From: Pelagimonas varians
GTDB taxonomy: Bacteria > Pseudomonadota > Alphaproteobacteria > Rhodobacterales > Rhodobacteraceae
Assembly: GCF_003208435.1 (NCBI RefSeq)
Contig: NZ_QKMF01000002.1
Coordinates: 124,001-188,000, forward strand
Direction: 5' to 3'
DNA: 64,000 nt
Shown: positions 1 through 8,744 of the stretch, piece by piece
How positions within the stretch are numbered: the first letter of the stretch is position 1
Layout: each line of letters opens with the position of its first letter
Program-made: the position numbers and the translations under genes
The notes under the pieces: generated by a model
Databases searched by the model: none
What the model was told of the DNA's origin: nothing
What the model saw: only the letters and a program-made list of their open reading frames with translations

Positions 1-477
1 AAAGTCGCGCGGGGGGAAGTAGATGTCGCGGTCCGCGTCGCAAATCTTGGTGAGCCTTCGCTGATCTACAAAAAAGTAGCACCTATTGCGTTTGGTATTT
101 TTGCCACCAAAACCTATCGGGCGTCGTTGCCGCTTGATGTCAAACCACACGAAGTCGACTTTATCTCCGTGACCGGCCCACTATTGAGTGAGCCGCATAT
201 GAGAACCGCCCAGGCAGCAGGCTTTACGAAGTCGCGATTAAGAATGTCGTCCTTCAGTGGCCAGATTGCGGCGGTGGATGCAAGCCTAGGTGCAGCCGTG
301 CTACCAAGGGTTCATGCCCAGCATCTTGATGAAATATTTCCAGAAATTGTGCTACCCAGCCTTGAAGCTTTTGTAGTGACCCGGCCATCTGCATTGCAGC
401 AACCGCACCTGCGCGCGTTTGTGGACGCGATCTGCGAGGGCCTCAAGCCGCGTCGGACGAGCGCAGTTTTAGATTGA
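1..477 (+). CDS. LysR-type regulator, C-terminal part (5' end outside window)
   Basis: Open from the first base in frame 1 and ending at a TGA at 475-477, so the N-terminal winged helix lies outside the window. The roughly 158 visible residues fit the effector-binding half of a LysR regulator: a segment GEVDVAVRVANLGEPSLIYK (specificity loop), then LAAVD-type text with GAAVLPRVHAQ near the end, the usual 'always valid position, low-specificity pocket' pattern of the second alpha/beta lobe. The C-terminus is basic and short. Target genes cannot be told from here; the dctPQM operon downstream is on the opposite strand and ends about 720 bases away, so a link to it is not implied. Confidence 0.75.
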   Translation, partial: KVARGEVDVAVRVANLGEPSLIYKKVAPIAFGIFATKTYRASLPLDVKPHEVDFISVTGPLLSEPHMRTAQAAGFTKSRLRMSSFSGQIAAVDASLGAAVLPRVHAQHLDEIFPEIVLPSLEAFVVTRPSALQQPHLRAFVDAICEGLKPRRTSAVLD

Positions 478-1199
478 GCCCATTGGCTGGCTCTTCCTTC
501 GATGTCGTCAAAATGCTCGTCTATACGTGTCTTCCATGTAGTTCGGCCGATTTTAGCATTCATAGCATTGCAAAGCTGCCCGCAGATGTGAGGAAACCGG
601 ACATTGGCGCAGCCGCAGCGAAATGGTGCTTTGTCCGCAATTTTCCCTGTTCGTGACCCGCGCGGCGAAGGTCAGCTATCGCCATGTCGCGCCAAGGTCT
701 GTGGATCCGCTTCGGGCTGATACCGGTCCCTGGGCAACGGCGATCACGCGTAATTTCGCCGCAGACGTGCTGCTGCACTGCCGCAAGGCAGCTTCGAGCC
801 CAATCTGACCGATGCTGCAGGGTGCACGAACGGCTGCTCAGGGCGGATTTTGTTGAAAAACTCCGAATTTCAGATGTCGCGATTTTTCGGAGAGAGGCCG
901 TGATGCCAAAAAGTCAGATGAGATATATCATGAGGCGCAGTGAGCTGACACACGAGCGGCAGAAGCCTAAATTGGCCGACCCCCTCGCCCCAAGAAGTTG
1001 GTTGCCCTGTACGGACAATAAATTCATCAATTTCGCCAAAAACGAAGTTTTTCAACAGTATCGGCGGAGAGCTGACAATCGCGGCTGTTGCGCAATGTAA
1101 ATCTAGCCACAACAGGAGCTGCCAATGGGTCAGGATTTGACGCACCTGAATTGTATAGAACGCAGAAGGCTTGCTTCGAATCTTCATCGACCAACGCGC
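478..1199. other. Gene-free 722-bp interval with repeat debris
   Basis: No reading frame here looks like a protein. The interval contains a 207-bp stretch bounded by a 12-bp inverted repeat (851-1057, listed separately) and motifs such as GGACATTGGCGCAGCCGCAG (about 600-619) that resemble the degenerate dispersed repeats at 8.8-9.1, 22.1, 25.3, 38.5 and 42.5-44.3 kb. It separates the LysR fragment from the convergent dctM gene. Confidence 0.5.
851..1057. repeat. MITE-like element with TGTTGAAAAACT terminal inverted repeats
   Basis: TGTTGAAAAACT at 851-862 and its exact reverse complement AGTTTTTCAACA at 1046-1057 bound 207 bp without a credible gene. The same 12-13 bp ends bound a different 156-bp stretch at 49401-49556. 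Two unrelated interiors with the same ends suggest non-autonomous or internally deleted insertion-sequence remnants. No transposase is present and target duplications were not identified. Confidence 0.5.
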
Positions 1200-3011
1200 C
1201 TAATTCGTAATGATTTCCGGCCCCATAAATGTGGTGGGCAACATGGTAGACAGCCACGGAATGTAGGTCACCATGATCAGGAACACGAAGAGCACAGCCA
1301 AGAAAGGCAGAGCCGCGCGCACGACCCGCATCATCGGCATGTTCGCGACGCCGGATGTCACGAACAGGTTCAAGCCAACTGGCGGCGTGATCATCCCGAT
1401 CTCCATGTTCACCACCATGATGATGCCAAGGTGGATCGGGTCGATGCCCAGTTGAATTGCGATCGGGAACACTAGCGGCGCGACGATTACAATCAGCCCC
1501 GACGGCTCCATGAACTGTCCACCGATCAATAAGATTATGTTGACGATGATCAGAAATGTAATCGGGCCAAGACCTGCTGCCAGCATCACCTCGGTAATAT
1601 GTTGCGGGATTTGTTCGTCTGTCAAAACATGTTTCAGGATCAACGCGTTTGCGATGATGAACATCAACATGATCGTCAGCTTGCCGGCCTCAAGAAGCGT
1701 GTGTTTGGTGTCACGATGAAAGACTGCTGGGATCGCGAAGATCACGTTTTCCGCGTTGGCGCGCAATAGGTTCTTGCCTCCCACCATCAAAGACTCGGCA
1801 TAGCCGCCACCCGACACTTCCAACCGCTGCGCCCCGCGCACCAAGCTGAACACGAAAACCGACGGTGGCAGCAATAGGATGAACACCGCTCCGATGACCT
1901 GTACGATCACAAACAATATCGCCACGTCAGATGTAAGCACCGAATAGACTGCATAGAGCATCGGCAGCACGCCCAAGATCAGCACAGCCCCCGTTGCGAC
2001 TTGCATCCCATTGCCTGCGGGCACTGCTTTGGCGATTAGCTTCGCCAAAACCAAAGCTACCACAAAGAACGTACCAGCGGCCGCAAAGGCGAACCACATC
2101 GGCGCACCCATCATGAAACAGCCAATCGCATAAAGAATGAAAGTGACTAACGTGAATCCCCAGACGCGGAGCCCCAACAAGCCTAAGTCGGCCTCTGCTT
2201 CGGGCAGCCAACTGCGTCCCTTCAATGGCCCCATGTCGCGGTAAATGAAAATTGACACGATAAAGGCATAGACAGAGGCAATCGCTGCGGCTTCGGTCGG
2301 CGTGAACACCCCCCCATAGATACCGCCCAAGATGACCACCATCAGGAACAGCCCCCAAGAGGCATCAAGAATGGTCGAGAACACTTGCTCAAATCCTTGC
2401 CATTCGCCTTTTGGCAGATTCTTGACTCGTGCGATGACATAGATAGTGACCATCAGCATGAAGCCCGCCAAAAGGCCCGGAATGACGCCCGCAAGGAACA
2501 TCCGCCCCACGGACACATCTGTGGCCGAGGCATAAACGACCATCACGATGGATGGCGGGATCAATATGCCAAGCGTCCCCGCGTTACAGATGACGCCCGC
2601 TGCAAAGTCTTTGGTGTAACCGGACTTCACCATGCCTGCGATCACAATGGACCCGACAGCGACAACCGTTGCGGGAGATGAGCCAGACAGGGCTGCAAAA
2701 AGCATACACGCCAGAACGCCCGCAATCGCGAGACCGCCACGCACATGACCAATGATCGCAATCGCAAAATCAATGATACGTCGCGCGACACCGCCCGTCG
2801 ACATGAACGATGACGCGAGAATGAAGAACGGGATTGCCAGAAGCGTGTAATGCCCCGCCATCGCCTGATACAGCGACTGCGCTACGGACGCGAGGGAGCT
2901 GTCAGACAGTACCAGCAAGAACAACGTTGACGACAGGCCAAGGGCCACAGCAATCGGCACACCGACCGCCAGCAAGGCAATGACCATACCAAAAAGAATT
3001 GCGACTTCCAT
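1200..3011 (-). CDS. dctM: TRAP transporter large permease DctM (603-aa form)
   Basis: Cytoplasmic-membrane subunit that couples sodium flux to uptake of the substrate delivered by DctP. The N-terminal part shows the family pattern: a hydrophobic start, AIPFFILASSFMSTGGVARR near residue 60, LSGSSPATVVAVGSIVIAGM, and GILIPPSIVMVVYASATDVS. The C-terminal part has GGQFMEPSGLIVIVAPLVFP and GMITPPVGLNLFVTSG. Usual DctM is about 430-440 residues; this one carries roughly 170 extra, mostly hydrophobic residues in the middle (about 260-430), which interrupts the two homologous halves. It follows dctQ with a 3-base gap. The DctP partner resembles the classical C4-dicarboxylate type, so malate/succinate/fumarate uptake is the best guess. 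Confidence 0.92.
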   Translation of the reverse strand: MEVAILFGMVIALLAVGVPIAVALGLSSTLFLLVLSDSSLASVAQSLYQAMAGHYTLLAIPFFILASSFMSTGGVARRIIDFAIAIIGHVRGGLAIAGVLACMLFAALSGSSPATVVAVGSIVIAGMVKSGYTKDFAAGVICNAGTLGILIPPSIVMVVYASATDVSVGRMFLAGVIPGLLAGFMLMVTIYVIARVKNLPKGEWQGFEQVFSTILDASWGLFLMVVILGGIYGGVFTPTEAAAIASVYAFIVSIFIYRDMGPLKGRSWLPEAEADLGLLGLRVWGFTLVTFILYAIGCFMMGAPMWFAFAAAGTFFVVALVLAKLIAKAVPAGNGMQVATGAVLILGVLPMLYAVYSVLTSDVAILFVIVQVIGAVFILLLPPSVFVFSLVRGAQRLEVSGGGYAESLMVGGKNLLRANAENVIFAIPAVFHRDTKHTLLEAGKLTIMLMFIIANALILKHVLTDEQIPQHITEVMLAAGLGPITFLIIVNIILLIGGQFMEPSGLIVIVAPLVFPIAIQLGIDPIHLGIIMVVNMEIGMITPPVGLNLFVTSGVANMPMMRVVRAALPFLAVLFVFLIMVTYIPWLSTMLPTTFMGPEIITN

Positions 3012-3014
3012 GAC

Positions 3015-3698
3015 TTAAGTCTCCTTGGACAAGCTTGCGCCGGCTTCTTCAACGGCGTCTTCTGCTTCGTGGCTGACAATGATTGTGTCGATCTCTCCGC
3101 GCAGAATTCGGATTAAATTTTGCACCAGACGAAACAACATCAACGCCATCGCGAACGGCAACATCGCGTAAGGAACTAAGCGTGGCAGTTTCTCGTAAGC
3201 TTCACCCATGTTGAACGTGTTTTCGAGCCAGGTTTGCGCGAACGGTATCGGTACCTGTTCGGTTTCATACCAACCTTGATCGCGGGAATCCTCAAATCCT
3301 GTGGGGAACCAGCGGCCTGACGTGGCGTCCAGCCCCGCAAACGGCGCCCAATAGTCCCAGGCGCCCTTCAGCAACAGCACGCCGTAAAGGATACACGCCA
3401 GCGTTGCCAAAATACCAAGCCCGCGACGTGTCGATTTTCCCGTCAAGTTCAGCATAGCATCCACGCCAAGGTGGCTGACCACTTTGAACCCATAAGAAAT
3501 GCCAAACAGCACCAGCCATGCAAACAGGATGAGAACCAGCTCGAGCCCCCAGATCAATTGGCTGTTAAATCCATAGCGCATCACGACGTTGATAAACGTC
3601 ACAAGGGTCATCAAACCGAGCAACACGGCGATGATGCTCTCTTCGATGGTGTGAACGAATGCACCGAACCGCCCTTTGGGCTGAAATCCACCTGACAT
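3015..3698 (-). CDS. dctQ: TRAP transporter small permease DctQ
   Basis: 227-residue four-helix membrane protein, the small permease of a TRAP transporter. Helices are visible around residues 20-40, 50-70, 95-115 and 175-195, with the typical VMRYGFNSQLIWGLELVLIL segment in which an arginine precedes the second helix. Its length is longer than most DctQ (about 160-180) but normal for the Rhodobacter DctQ of the C4-dicarboxylate system. The acidic C-terminal tail (SHEAEDAVEEAG) is cytoplasmic. The start has a GAGGGATAGCA leader. It is the middle gene of a minus-strand dctP-dctQ-dctM operon. Confidence 0.9.
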   Translation of the reverse strand: MSGGFQPKGRFGAFVHTIEESIIAVLLGLMTLVTFINVVMRYGFNSQLIWGLELVLILFAWLVLFGISYGFKVVSHLGVDAMLNLTGKSTRRGLGILATLACILYGVLLLKGAWDYWAPFAGLDATSGRWFPTGFEDSRDQGWYETEQVPIPFAQTWLENTFNMGEAYEKLPRLVPYAMLPFAMALMLFRLVQNLIRILRGEIDTIIVSHEAEDAVEEAGASLSKET

Positions 3699-3718
3699 TG
3701 CTATCCCTCCTCAAAATT

Positions 3719-3744
3719 GGATCGGCCACAACGGCAGCCGATCC
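3719..3744 (-). other. Intercistronic hairpin between dctP and dctQ
   Basis: GGATCGGC (3719-3726) and GCCGATCC (3737-3744) form a perfect 8-bp stem with a 10-nt loop just downstream of dctP in transcript direction. There is no clear U-run, so it more likely stabilises the dctP portion of the mRNA or partially attenuates than terminates fully. Comparable hairpins follow the binding-protein genes at 10576-10604 and 54925-54948. Confidence 0.6.
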
Positions 3745-3768
3745 GATTGTTTGTGTAAAGTCAGACCC

Positions 3769-4770
3769 TTACAGGGCTACGTTGATCGCTTGTGCGGCGT
3801 CGATGTTTTCTTGGCCCACGTCATCCACGAACTGCTCCCAAACGGGCTTCATAGTTTCGACCCATGCTGCACGCTGCTCTGGTGTCAACTCACGGATCAC
3901 ACCACCTGCGTCGATGATGGATTGCTTGGCCTCTTCATTCACCGCAAAGCTCTCTGCGTTGCGGGTTTCGGTGACTTCGCTGAGGATCGTCAAGAACTGG
4001 TCACGGACCTCTGGCTCAAGGCTGTCGAGGAAATCGACGGACGTCACAACAAGGTAGTCGATGATGCCATGGTCGGTCTGTGTGGTCCCGTCCTGAACTT
4101 CAAAGAACTTTTGACCCCAGATGTTGGACCATGTGTTTTCTTGACCATCAACGACGCCCGTTTGGAGGGCACCGTAGACCTCAGAAAAGGACATCGGCTG
4201 CGGGGATGCGCCCATGGCCTCCATCTGCGCGATCAACACGTCGGACGGCTGAACACGGAACTTCAGTCCTTCGGCGTCTGTCGGCGCCATCAGCGGGACA
4301 TTGGCCGACATCTGCTTCATGCCATTGTGCCAGTATCCGAGACCTTGAAGACCGCGGCGCTGCATGGAATCGAGCATCGCTTGACCCGTGTCAGACGCTT
4401 GGAACTGATCTACGGCTTCAATATTTGCGAACATGAACGGCAAATCAAAGATACGGAACTGACGGGTGAATGCCTCGAACTTGGACAAGGATGGTGCGGC
4501 CAGTTGAACGTCGCCTTGTAGCATCGCCTCAAGCACTTGGTCATCGTTGTAAAGCGATGACTGCGGGAACACTTCCATGCACATCACACCATCCATCTCG
4601 GCGTTTACGCGTTCTTGCAACAGTGTCGCAGCGATGCCTTTGGGGTGGCGGTCGGTGTTGGTGACGTGGCTGAACTTTACGACGACTTCACCCTCATCGC
4701 AGTCCGCCATTGCGGATGTCGCGCTGATGGCCATTGTCAGGGATAGTGCAGTAGTTAGCAGAAATTTCAT
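3769..4770 (-). CDS. dctP: TRAP C4-dicarboxylate-binding protein DctP
   Basis: 333-residue periplasmic solute receptor with a Sec signal peptide ending around ATSAMA-DCDE. The mature protein has KFSHVTNTDRHPKG at the start, LKFRVQPSDVLIAQMEAMGA (the arginine in FRVQ is the conserved carboxylate-binding residue of the family) and SFSEVYGALQTGVVDGQENT, all close to the Rhodobacter C4-dicarboxylate DctP. It heads the minus-strand operon dctP-dctQ-dctM. The 180-bp gap to the divergent gene at 4951 should carry both promoters. No dctSR or dctBD two-component genes are nearby, so regulation is unclear. Substrate assignment rests on family resemblance. Confidence 0.92.
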   Translation of the reverse strand: MKFLLTTALSLTMAISATSAMADCDEGEVVVKFSHVTNTDRHPKGIAATLLQERVNAEMDGVMCMEVFPQSSLYNDDQVLEAMLQGDVQLAAPSLSKFEAFTRQFRIFDLPFMFANIEAVDQFQASDTGQAMLDSMQRRGLQGLGYWHNGMKQMSANVPLMAPTDAEGLKFRVQPSDVLIAQMEAMGASPQPMSFSEVYGALQTGVVDGQENTWSNIWGQKFFEVQDGTTQTDHGIIDYLVVTSVDFLDSLEPEVRDQFLTILSEVTETRNAESFAVNEEAKQSIIDAGGVIRELTPEQRAAWVETMKPVWEQFVDDVGQENIDAAQAINVAL

Positions 4771-4950
4771 TGTATCCTCCTCTGAACCGGTTTGCCGGGC
4801 ACCCCGATGTCTGTGGTGCGGCTTATGTCAGCAAAGACTATCGGGGTTTCACACGGGGATTAGTCGGCATAACTGATCAGTTTTTCCGATTAAAATTCGT
4901 GAACTATTCTGAAATACTGGACAAAGTGTATTTTCCCCAAGGAGTCGGAA

Positions 4951-5856
4951 ATGTTCCAGGAATTCGTGGAAGACCATATCGAAGGCGATGGTGCGACACT
5001 GTTCGTCCGCCGCGCGGGGCCTGCAGGGGCACCACCGGTTGTCCTGCTTCATGGCTATCCACAGACATCCGCCATGTGGCACGGTGTGGCGCCAATTCTG
5101 GCACGCTCTTATCAAGTCATTTGTCCGGATTTGCGCGGGTATGGTCGGTCCGACAAGCCGGCGTCAAACGCTGCGCATGAGCCATATTCAAAACGCGCAA
5201 TGGCCAATGACATCGTCGCTGTCATGCAGCGTTTGGGGCATAAAAGGTTTCTGGTTGGTGCCCATGATCGGGGTGCGCGGGTGGCGCATCGGATGGGGCT
5301 GGATCATGCCGATCGCGTAGCGGCCATGTCGTTTCTGGACATTGCACCGACCCGCGAAATGTATGCGGGAACCGGAGCCGCGTTCGCGCGTGCGTATTGG
5401 CACTGGTTCTTTCTGACCCAACCAAGCCCGTTGCCTGAACAAATGATCGGTGCAGACGCGCAAGGATTTTGGAAGCTAAAGTGTTTTAATCAGGCAGGCG
5501 GCAACAACCCGTTTTCGCCTGAGGCTTTGGCAGAGTATCTAGACGCTTTTTCCGATCCCCAAGCCATTCACGCAAGCTGCGAAGACTACCGCGCTGCCGC
5601 CAGCATCGACATTGACCATGACAACGCGGACGAGGGCAAAAAACTCGACATGCCCTTGCTGACGCTTTGGGCGAAACGAGGGGTGATTGAAAAGTGCTTT
5701 GACGCGCTTGACCTTTGGCGCAGGCGTGCCTCGCGGGTTGAGGGTGAAGCGCTCGACGCGACTCATTACATGGCCGAAGAAATCCCGGATGACATCGCCT
5801 CGCGTATGTCCGATTTCTTTGCCCAAAACCCGATCCATGCGGAGGTTGCCGAATGA
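4951..5856 (+). CDS. Alpha/beta hydrolase, haloacetate (fluoroacetate) dehalogenase-like
   Basis: 301-residue cytosolic alpha/beta hydrolase. It reads like fluoroacetate dehalogenase along its length: oxyanion segment LLHGYPQTSAMW (33-44), DLRGYGRSDKP (60-70), nucleophile elbow GAHDRGARVAHR with Asp106, second acid Asp130 in SFLDIAPTREMY, cap motif RAYWHWFF (147-154, halide/substrate residues His151 and Trp152) and catalytic His272 in DATHYM. The Asp nucleophile distinguishes it from serine esterases, so hydrolytic dehalogenation (or epoxide-type chemistry) is expected. The start has AAGGAG six bases upstream. Its stop overlaps the next start (ATGA), tying it to a LeuCD-like pair; the physiological substrate may be a substituted C4/C5 acid rather than a haloacid. 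Confidence 0.8.
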   Translation: MFQEFVEDHIEGDGATLFVRRAGPAGAPPVVLLHGYPQTSAMWHGVAPILARSYQVICPDLRGYGRSDKPASNAAHEPYSKRAMANDIVAVMQRLGHKRFLVGAHDRGARVAHRMGLDHADRVAAMSFLDIAPTREMYAGTGAAFARAYWHWFFLTQPSPLPEQMIGADAQGFWKLKCFNQAGGNNPFSPEALAEYLDAFSDPQAIHASCEDYRAAASIDIDHDNADEGKKLDMPLLTLWAKRGVIEKCFDALDLWRRRASRVEGEALDATHYMAEEIPDDIASRMSDFFAQNPIHAEVAE

Positions 5857-7247
5857 GCCTGACACTCTATGACAAACTGGTCGACGCCCATAAGGTCTGC
5901 GATCTGCCCGATGGCGACATGCTGATCTATGTCGATTTTCACATCATGAATGAATACACCAGCCCGCAGGCCTTTTCGGGGCTCGACACAAAGGACCTGA
6001 CGGTTTGGCGACCAGAGGCGCATTTGGCGGTCGTCGATCATGTTAACGCGACTCGAAGCAGTGAGCCGCATGATGCAGCCTCTAAGCTGCTGATCGACAA
6101 TCTGGAAGCCAACTGTACCAAACAAGGCATCGCTTTTTACGGACTTGGCGATCCACGGCAGGGGATCGAGCACGTCATTGTTCCCGAACAGGGGCTTGTC
6201 GCGCCGGGTATGCTGATTGCTTGCGGCGATAGCCATACCACCACCTATGGGGCATTTGGCGCACTGGGCTTTGGGATAGGGACCTCCGAGGTCGAACATG
6301 TGCTCGCCACCCAAACCCTGCGCTACAAACGCATGAAAACCATGCGCGTCACCGTTGACGGGGACATCGCGCTTGGTGGGACCGCAAAGGACATCATCAT
6401 GAAGGTCGTGCAGGTCGTCGGCGCAGGTGGGGCCAATGGATATGCTGTAGAGTTCGCGGGGTCCGCTATTAGCAATCTCGACATGGCGGGGCGCATGACC
6501 GTTTGCAATATGGCCGTGGAATTGGGCGCTCGTGCGGCCTTGATCGCTGCGGATGACGTTACCGCGGCCGCATTGCAGGGGCATCCCCACAGCGGTCAGT
6601 TCGAATTCATTGGCGAGAATTGGGCCAGCGATGAGGCTGCGGTCTTTGATAAAGAATTCACCATCACAGGTGCCGAAATCGTACCCCTGATCACATGGGG
6701 CACCAGTCCGGACCAATCGGTGCCCATCACCGCACGTGTGCCAAGCGGATCGGACTATGTGTCCCCCAAAGACAAGGCGGCGTTGGGCCGTGCGTTGCAG
6801 TATATGGGCTTGTCTGAAGGGCAATCGGCCCAGTCGATAGAAATCGACACAGCGTTCATCGGGTCCTGCACCAATTCTCGTATCGAAGACCTGCGAGAGG
6901 CCGCCAAAATACTGGAAGGCCGACATGTGGCGACAGGCGTCGAAGCCATCGTTGTGCCAGGGTCTGCCATGACGCGCCTCAAGGCCGAAGCCGAAGGCTT
7001 ACGTGCCATCTTTGAGGCCGCAGGTTTTGAATGGCGACCAGAAGCAGGCTGTTCCATGTGTCTGGCGATGAACGACGACATTGCAATGGACGGCGAGCGC
7101 GTCGCCTCTTCCACCAACAGGAATTTCGAAGGCCGTCAGGGTCGCGGCGCACGCACCCATCTGATGTCACCGGCCATGGTCGCAGCGGCCGCCGTCACGG
7201 GTCATCTCGCCGATGTACGAGACTTTACACGAAAGACAAGCAAATGA
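5853..7247 (+). CDS. leuC: 3-isopropylmalate dehydratase-type large subunit (catabolic paralog likely)
   Basis: 464 residues, aconitase superfamily. The [4Fe-4S] cysteines are Cys339 in FIGSCTNSR and Cys400/Cys403 in AGCSMCLAMND; the substrate region ACGDSHTTTYGAFGALGFGI and GTSEVEHVLATQ is intact. It catalyses reversible hydration/dehydration of a 2- or 3-hydroxy diacid together with the small subunit encoded next. Sequence segments such as VDFHIMNEYTSPQAFSGLD differ from standard biosynthetic LeuC (HLVHEVTSPQAF), and the gene sits with a dehalogenase-type hydrolase and a LysR gene instead of leuB. A catabolic role (citraconate, dimethylmaleate or similar) is therefore inferred; the leucine enzyme cannot be excluded. 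ATGA overlaps on both sides. Confidence 0.85.
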   Translation: MSLTLYDKLVDAHKVCDLPDGDMLIYVDFHIMNEYTSPQAFSGLDTKDLTVWRPEAHLAVVDHVNATRSSEPHDAASKLLIDNLEANCTKQGIAFYGLGDPRQGIEHVIVPEQGLVAPGMLIACGDSHTTTYGAFGALGFGIGTSEVEHVLATQTLRYKRMKTMRVTVDGDIALGGTAKDIIMKVVQVVGAGGANGYAVEFAGSAISNLDMAGRMTVCNMAVELGARAALIAADDVTAAALQGHPHSGQFEFIGENWASDEAAVFDKEFTITGAEIVPLITWGTSPDQSVPITARVPSGSDYVSPKDKAALGRALQYMGLSEGQSAQSIEIDTAFIGSCTNSRIEDLREAAKILEGRHVATGVEAIVVPGSAMTRLKAEAEGLRAIFEAAGFEWRPEAGCSMCLAMNDDIAMDGERVASSTNRNFEGRQGRGARTHLMSPAMVAAAAVTGHLADVRDFTRKTSK

Positions 7248-7849
7248 AAAAGACGATCAAAGGGATCGCCGCCCCGTTGTCACTGGCCAATGTCGACACC
7301 GACGTGATTATGCCCAAACGGTTTTTGATTACGATTACCCGAGAGGGGTTGGCTGACGGAACGTTTGCCGATCTGCGATTTGACAATGAAGGGGAAGTGC
7401 GCCCAGATTTCATCCTGAACAAGCAACCTTGGACGACGGCCAATATCTTGGTTGTCGGTGATAACTTCGGCTGTGGGTCCAGCCGGGAACATGCCGTCTG
7501 GGGCATGCGTCAGCTGGGGATTGATGCCTGTATCGGCACGAGTTTTGCGGGGATATTCTACGACAATGCCCGCAAGAACGGTCTGGCATTGCCAATCGTT
7601 TCCTCTGAGACCCAGGGCGATCTCTTGCAGCTTGCCAGCGATGCAAACGGTGGCGAAATTTCGATTGATCTCGAAACACGAACGATCACGGCCGGTGACT
7701 TTAAGGCCCCGTTCGAAATGGACGACGCCACCCAAACAGCCTTGATCCGTGGTCGCGATGATACCATGGACTCGCTAGAGTATGTGGACGCGATCCGCGC
7801 ATTTGAGGCTCGGTTGAGCGACACAATGCGGGTCAGCGTCATCAGATAA
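7244..7849 (+). CDS. leuD: 3-isopropylmalate dehydratase-type small subunit
   Basis: 201 residues, swivel domain of the aconitase superfamily. Family marks are ANVDTDVIMPKRFL at 15-28, VVGDNFGCGSSREHAVWGM (the GSSREHA substrate loop) and TSFAGIFYDNARKNGLALP. The ATG at 7244 overlaps the leuC-like stop (ATGA), so translational coupling and 1:1 stoichiometry are expected. A longer frame extends upstream inside leuC but has no support. It forms a heterodimer with the preceding gene product and shares its uncertain substrate. Confidence 0.87.
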   Translation: MKKTIKGIAAPLSLANVDTDVIMPKRFLITITREGLADGTFADLRFDNEGEVRPDFILNKQPWTTANILVVGDNFGCGSSREHAVWGMRQLGIDACIGTSFAGIFYDNARKNGLALPIVSSETQGDLLQLASDANGGEISIDLETRTITAGDFKAPFEMDDATQTALIRGRDDTMDSLEYVDAIRAFEARLSDTMRVSVIR

Positions 7850-7859
7850 GGGGAACAGT

Positions 7860-8744
7860 TTGGACATCAGACAGCTGGAATGTTTTGTTGCCGTCGCGGA
7901 AGAACTCCACTTCCGACGCGCGGGCGAACGTTTGGGGCTCAGCCAATCTGCTTTGTCTGAACGGGTCTCTGCGTTGGAGCACGAGCTTGGCGCCCGGCTG
8001 TTTTTCAGAACAACCCGCCAAGTCAGCCTGACCCAAGCCGGATCGGAATTCGTTCAGGACGCCAAACGAATTCTAGCTGATATCGAAAAGTCGGTTTCAA
8101 ACGTGCGTCACACTGCTGAGTCTGACCTACGTCATGTCCGGGTGAGTGGCGTCGATGAGGCAATCTCGATGTTGTTGCCCAAGGTTCTTATTGCCTTTCG
8201 AGAGACTGATCCAAAGGTCCATGTGCAGGTGTTAGAGATCTCATCCTCAGAGCAACATTCGCAAGAATTGATCGCCCATCGCACTGACGTGGCGTTTGTG
8301 AGGACACCTCAGGAAGATGAATTCATTACCAGCCAACTTTTGCATGGTCAGCCAATCGTCGTGGTCCTTGCCGATACCAACCCGCTTGCTGGTTCCGCTT
8401 CGCTGTCTGCATCTGATATCGCTGACCAACCGATCGTGGGGTATCCCAAGCACGCCCGCCCGATCCTGCACGAGGCGTTGTGGAGCGGTTTTCGTGAGAT
8501 TGGCGCACAACCCAATATTGTTTGTGAGATCATCGATAAGTCCACTTTGCTGCAGTTCGTGGCCCAAGGCCTTGGGATTTCGTTGGTTCCGGATTGGGTC
8601 AAGAATATCGCCCCTCCTGGGGTTTCCTTCGTGCCGTTCGAACCCTGCAAAAACCAAATCGACCTCTACGTCGCGTTCCGCAAAGCAGGAAACTCTGACA
8701 CAGTTAAAAGGTTCGTAGACACCGTAAAGGCAACCGCCGTCTAA
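7860..8744 (+). CDS. LysR-type transcriptional regulator
   Basis: 294 residues, standard LysR length. The N-terminal winged helix reads MDIRQLECFVAVAEELHFRRAGERLGLSQSALSERVSALEHEL (in part), with the classic recognition helix LSQSALSERVSALE; the effector lobe follows, with VAFVRTP, VGYPKHARP and LVPDWVKNI. The start is TTG at 7860, chosen because it begins exactly at the conserved MDIRQL and has AAGGGG six to seven bases upstream. It is co-directional with, and 10 bases after, the LeuD-like gene, so it is probably the last gene of the hydrolase-leuCD operon and its regulator. The divergent dctPQM promoter may be a second target. Confidence 0.9.
   Translation: MDIRQLECFVAVAEELHFRRAGERLGLSQSALSERVSALEHELGARLFFRTTRQVSLTQAGSEFVQDAKRILADIEKSVSNVRHTAESDLRHVRVSGVDEAISMLLPKVLIAFRETDPKVHVQVLEISSSEQHSQELIAHRTDVAFVRTPQEDEFITSQLLHGQPIVVVLADTNPLAGSASLSASDIADQPIVGYPKHARPILHEALWSGFREIGAQPNIVCEIIDKSTLLQFVAQGLGISLVPDWVKNIAPPGVSFVPFEPCKNQIDLYVAFRKAGNSDTVKRFVDTVKATAV

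Noticed and set aside
684-1100. 138-codon plus-strand frame in the first intergenic region
   Set aside because: Basic, low-complexity text without motifs; it crosses the MITE-like element and has no ribosome site.
5766-6926. Long 386-codon minus-strand frame opposite the LeuC-like gene
   Set aside because: It lies entirely antisense to a clear dehydratase gene, has composition typical of a shadow frame (rich in Arg, His, Cys) and matches no family.
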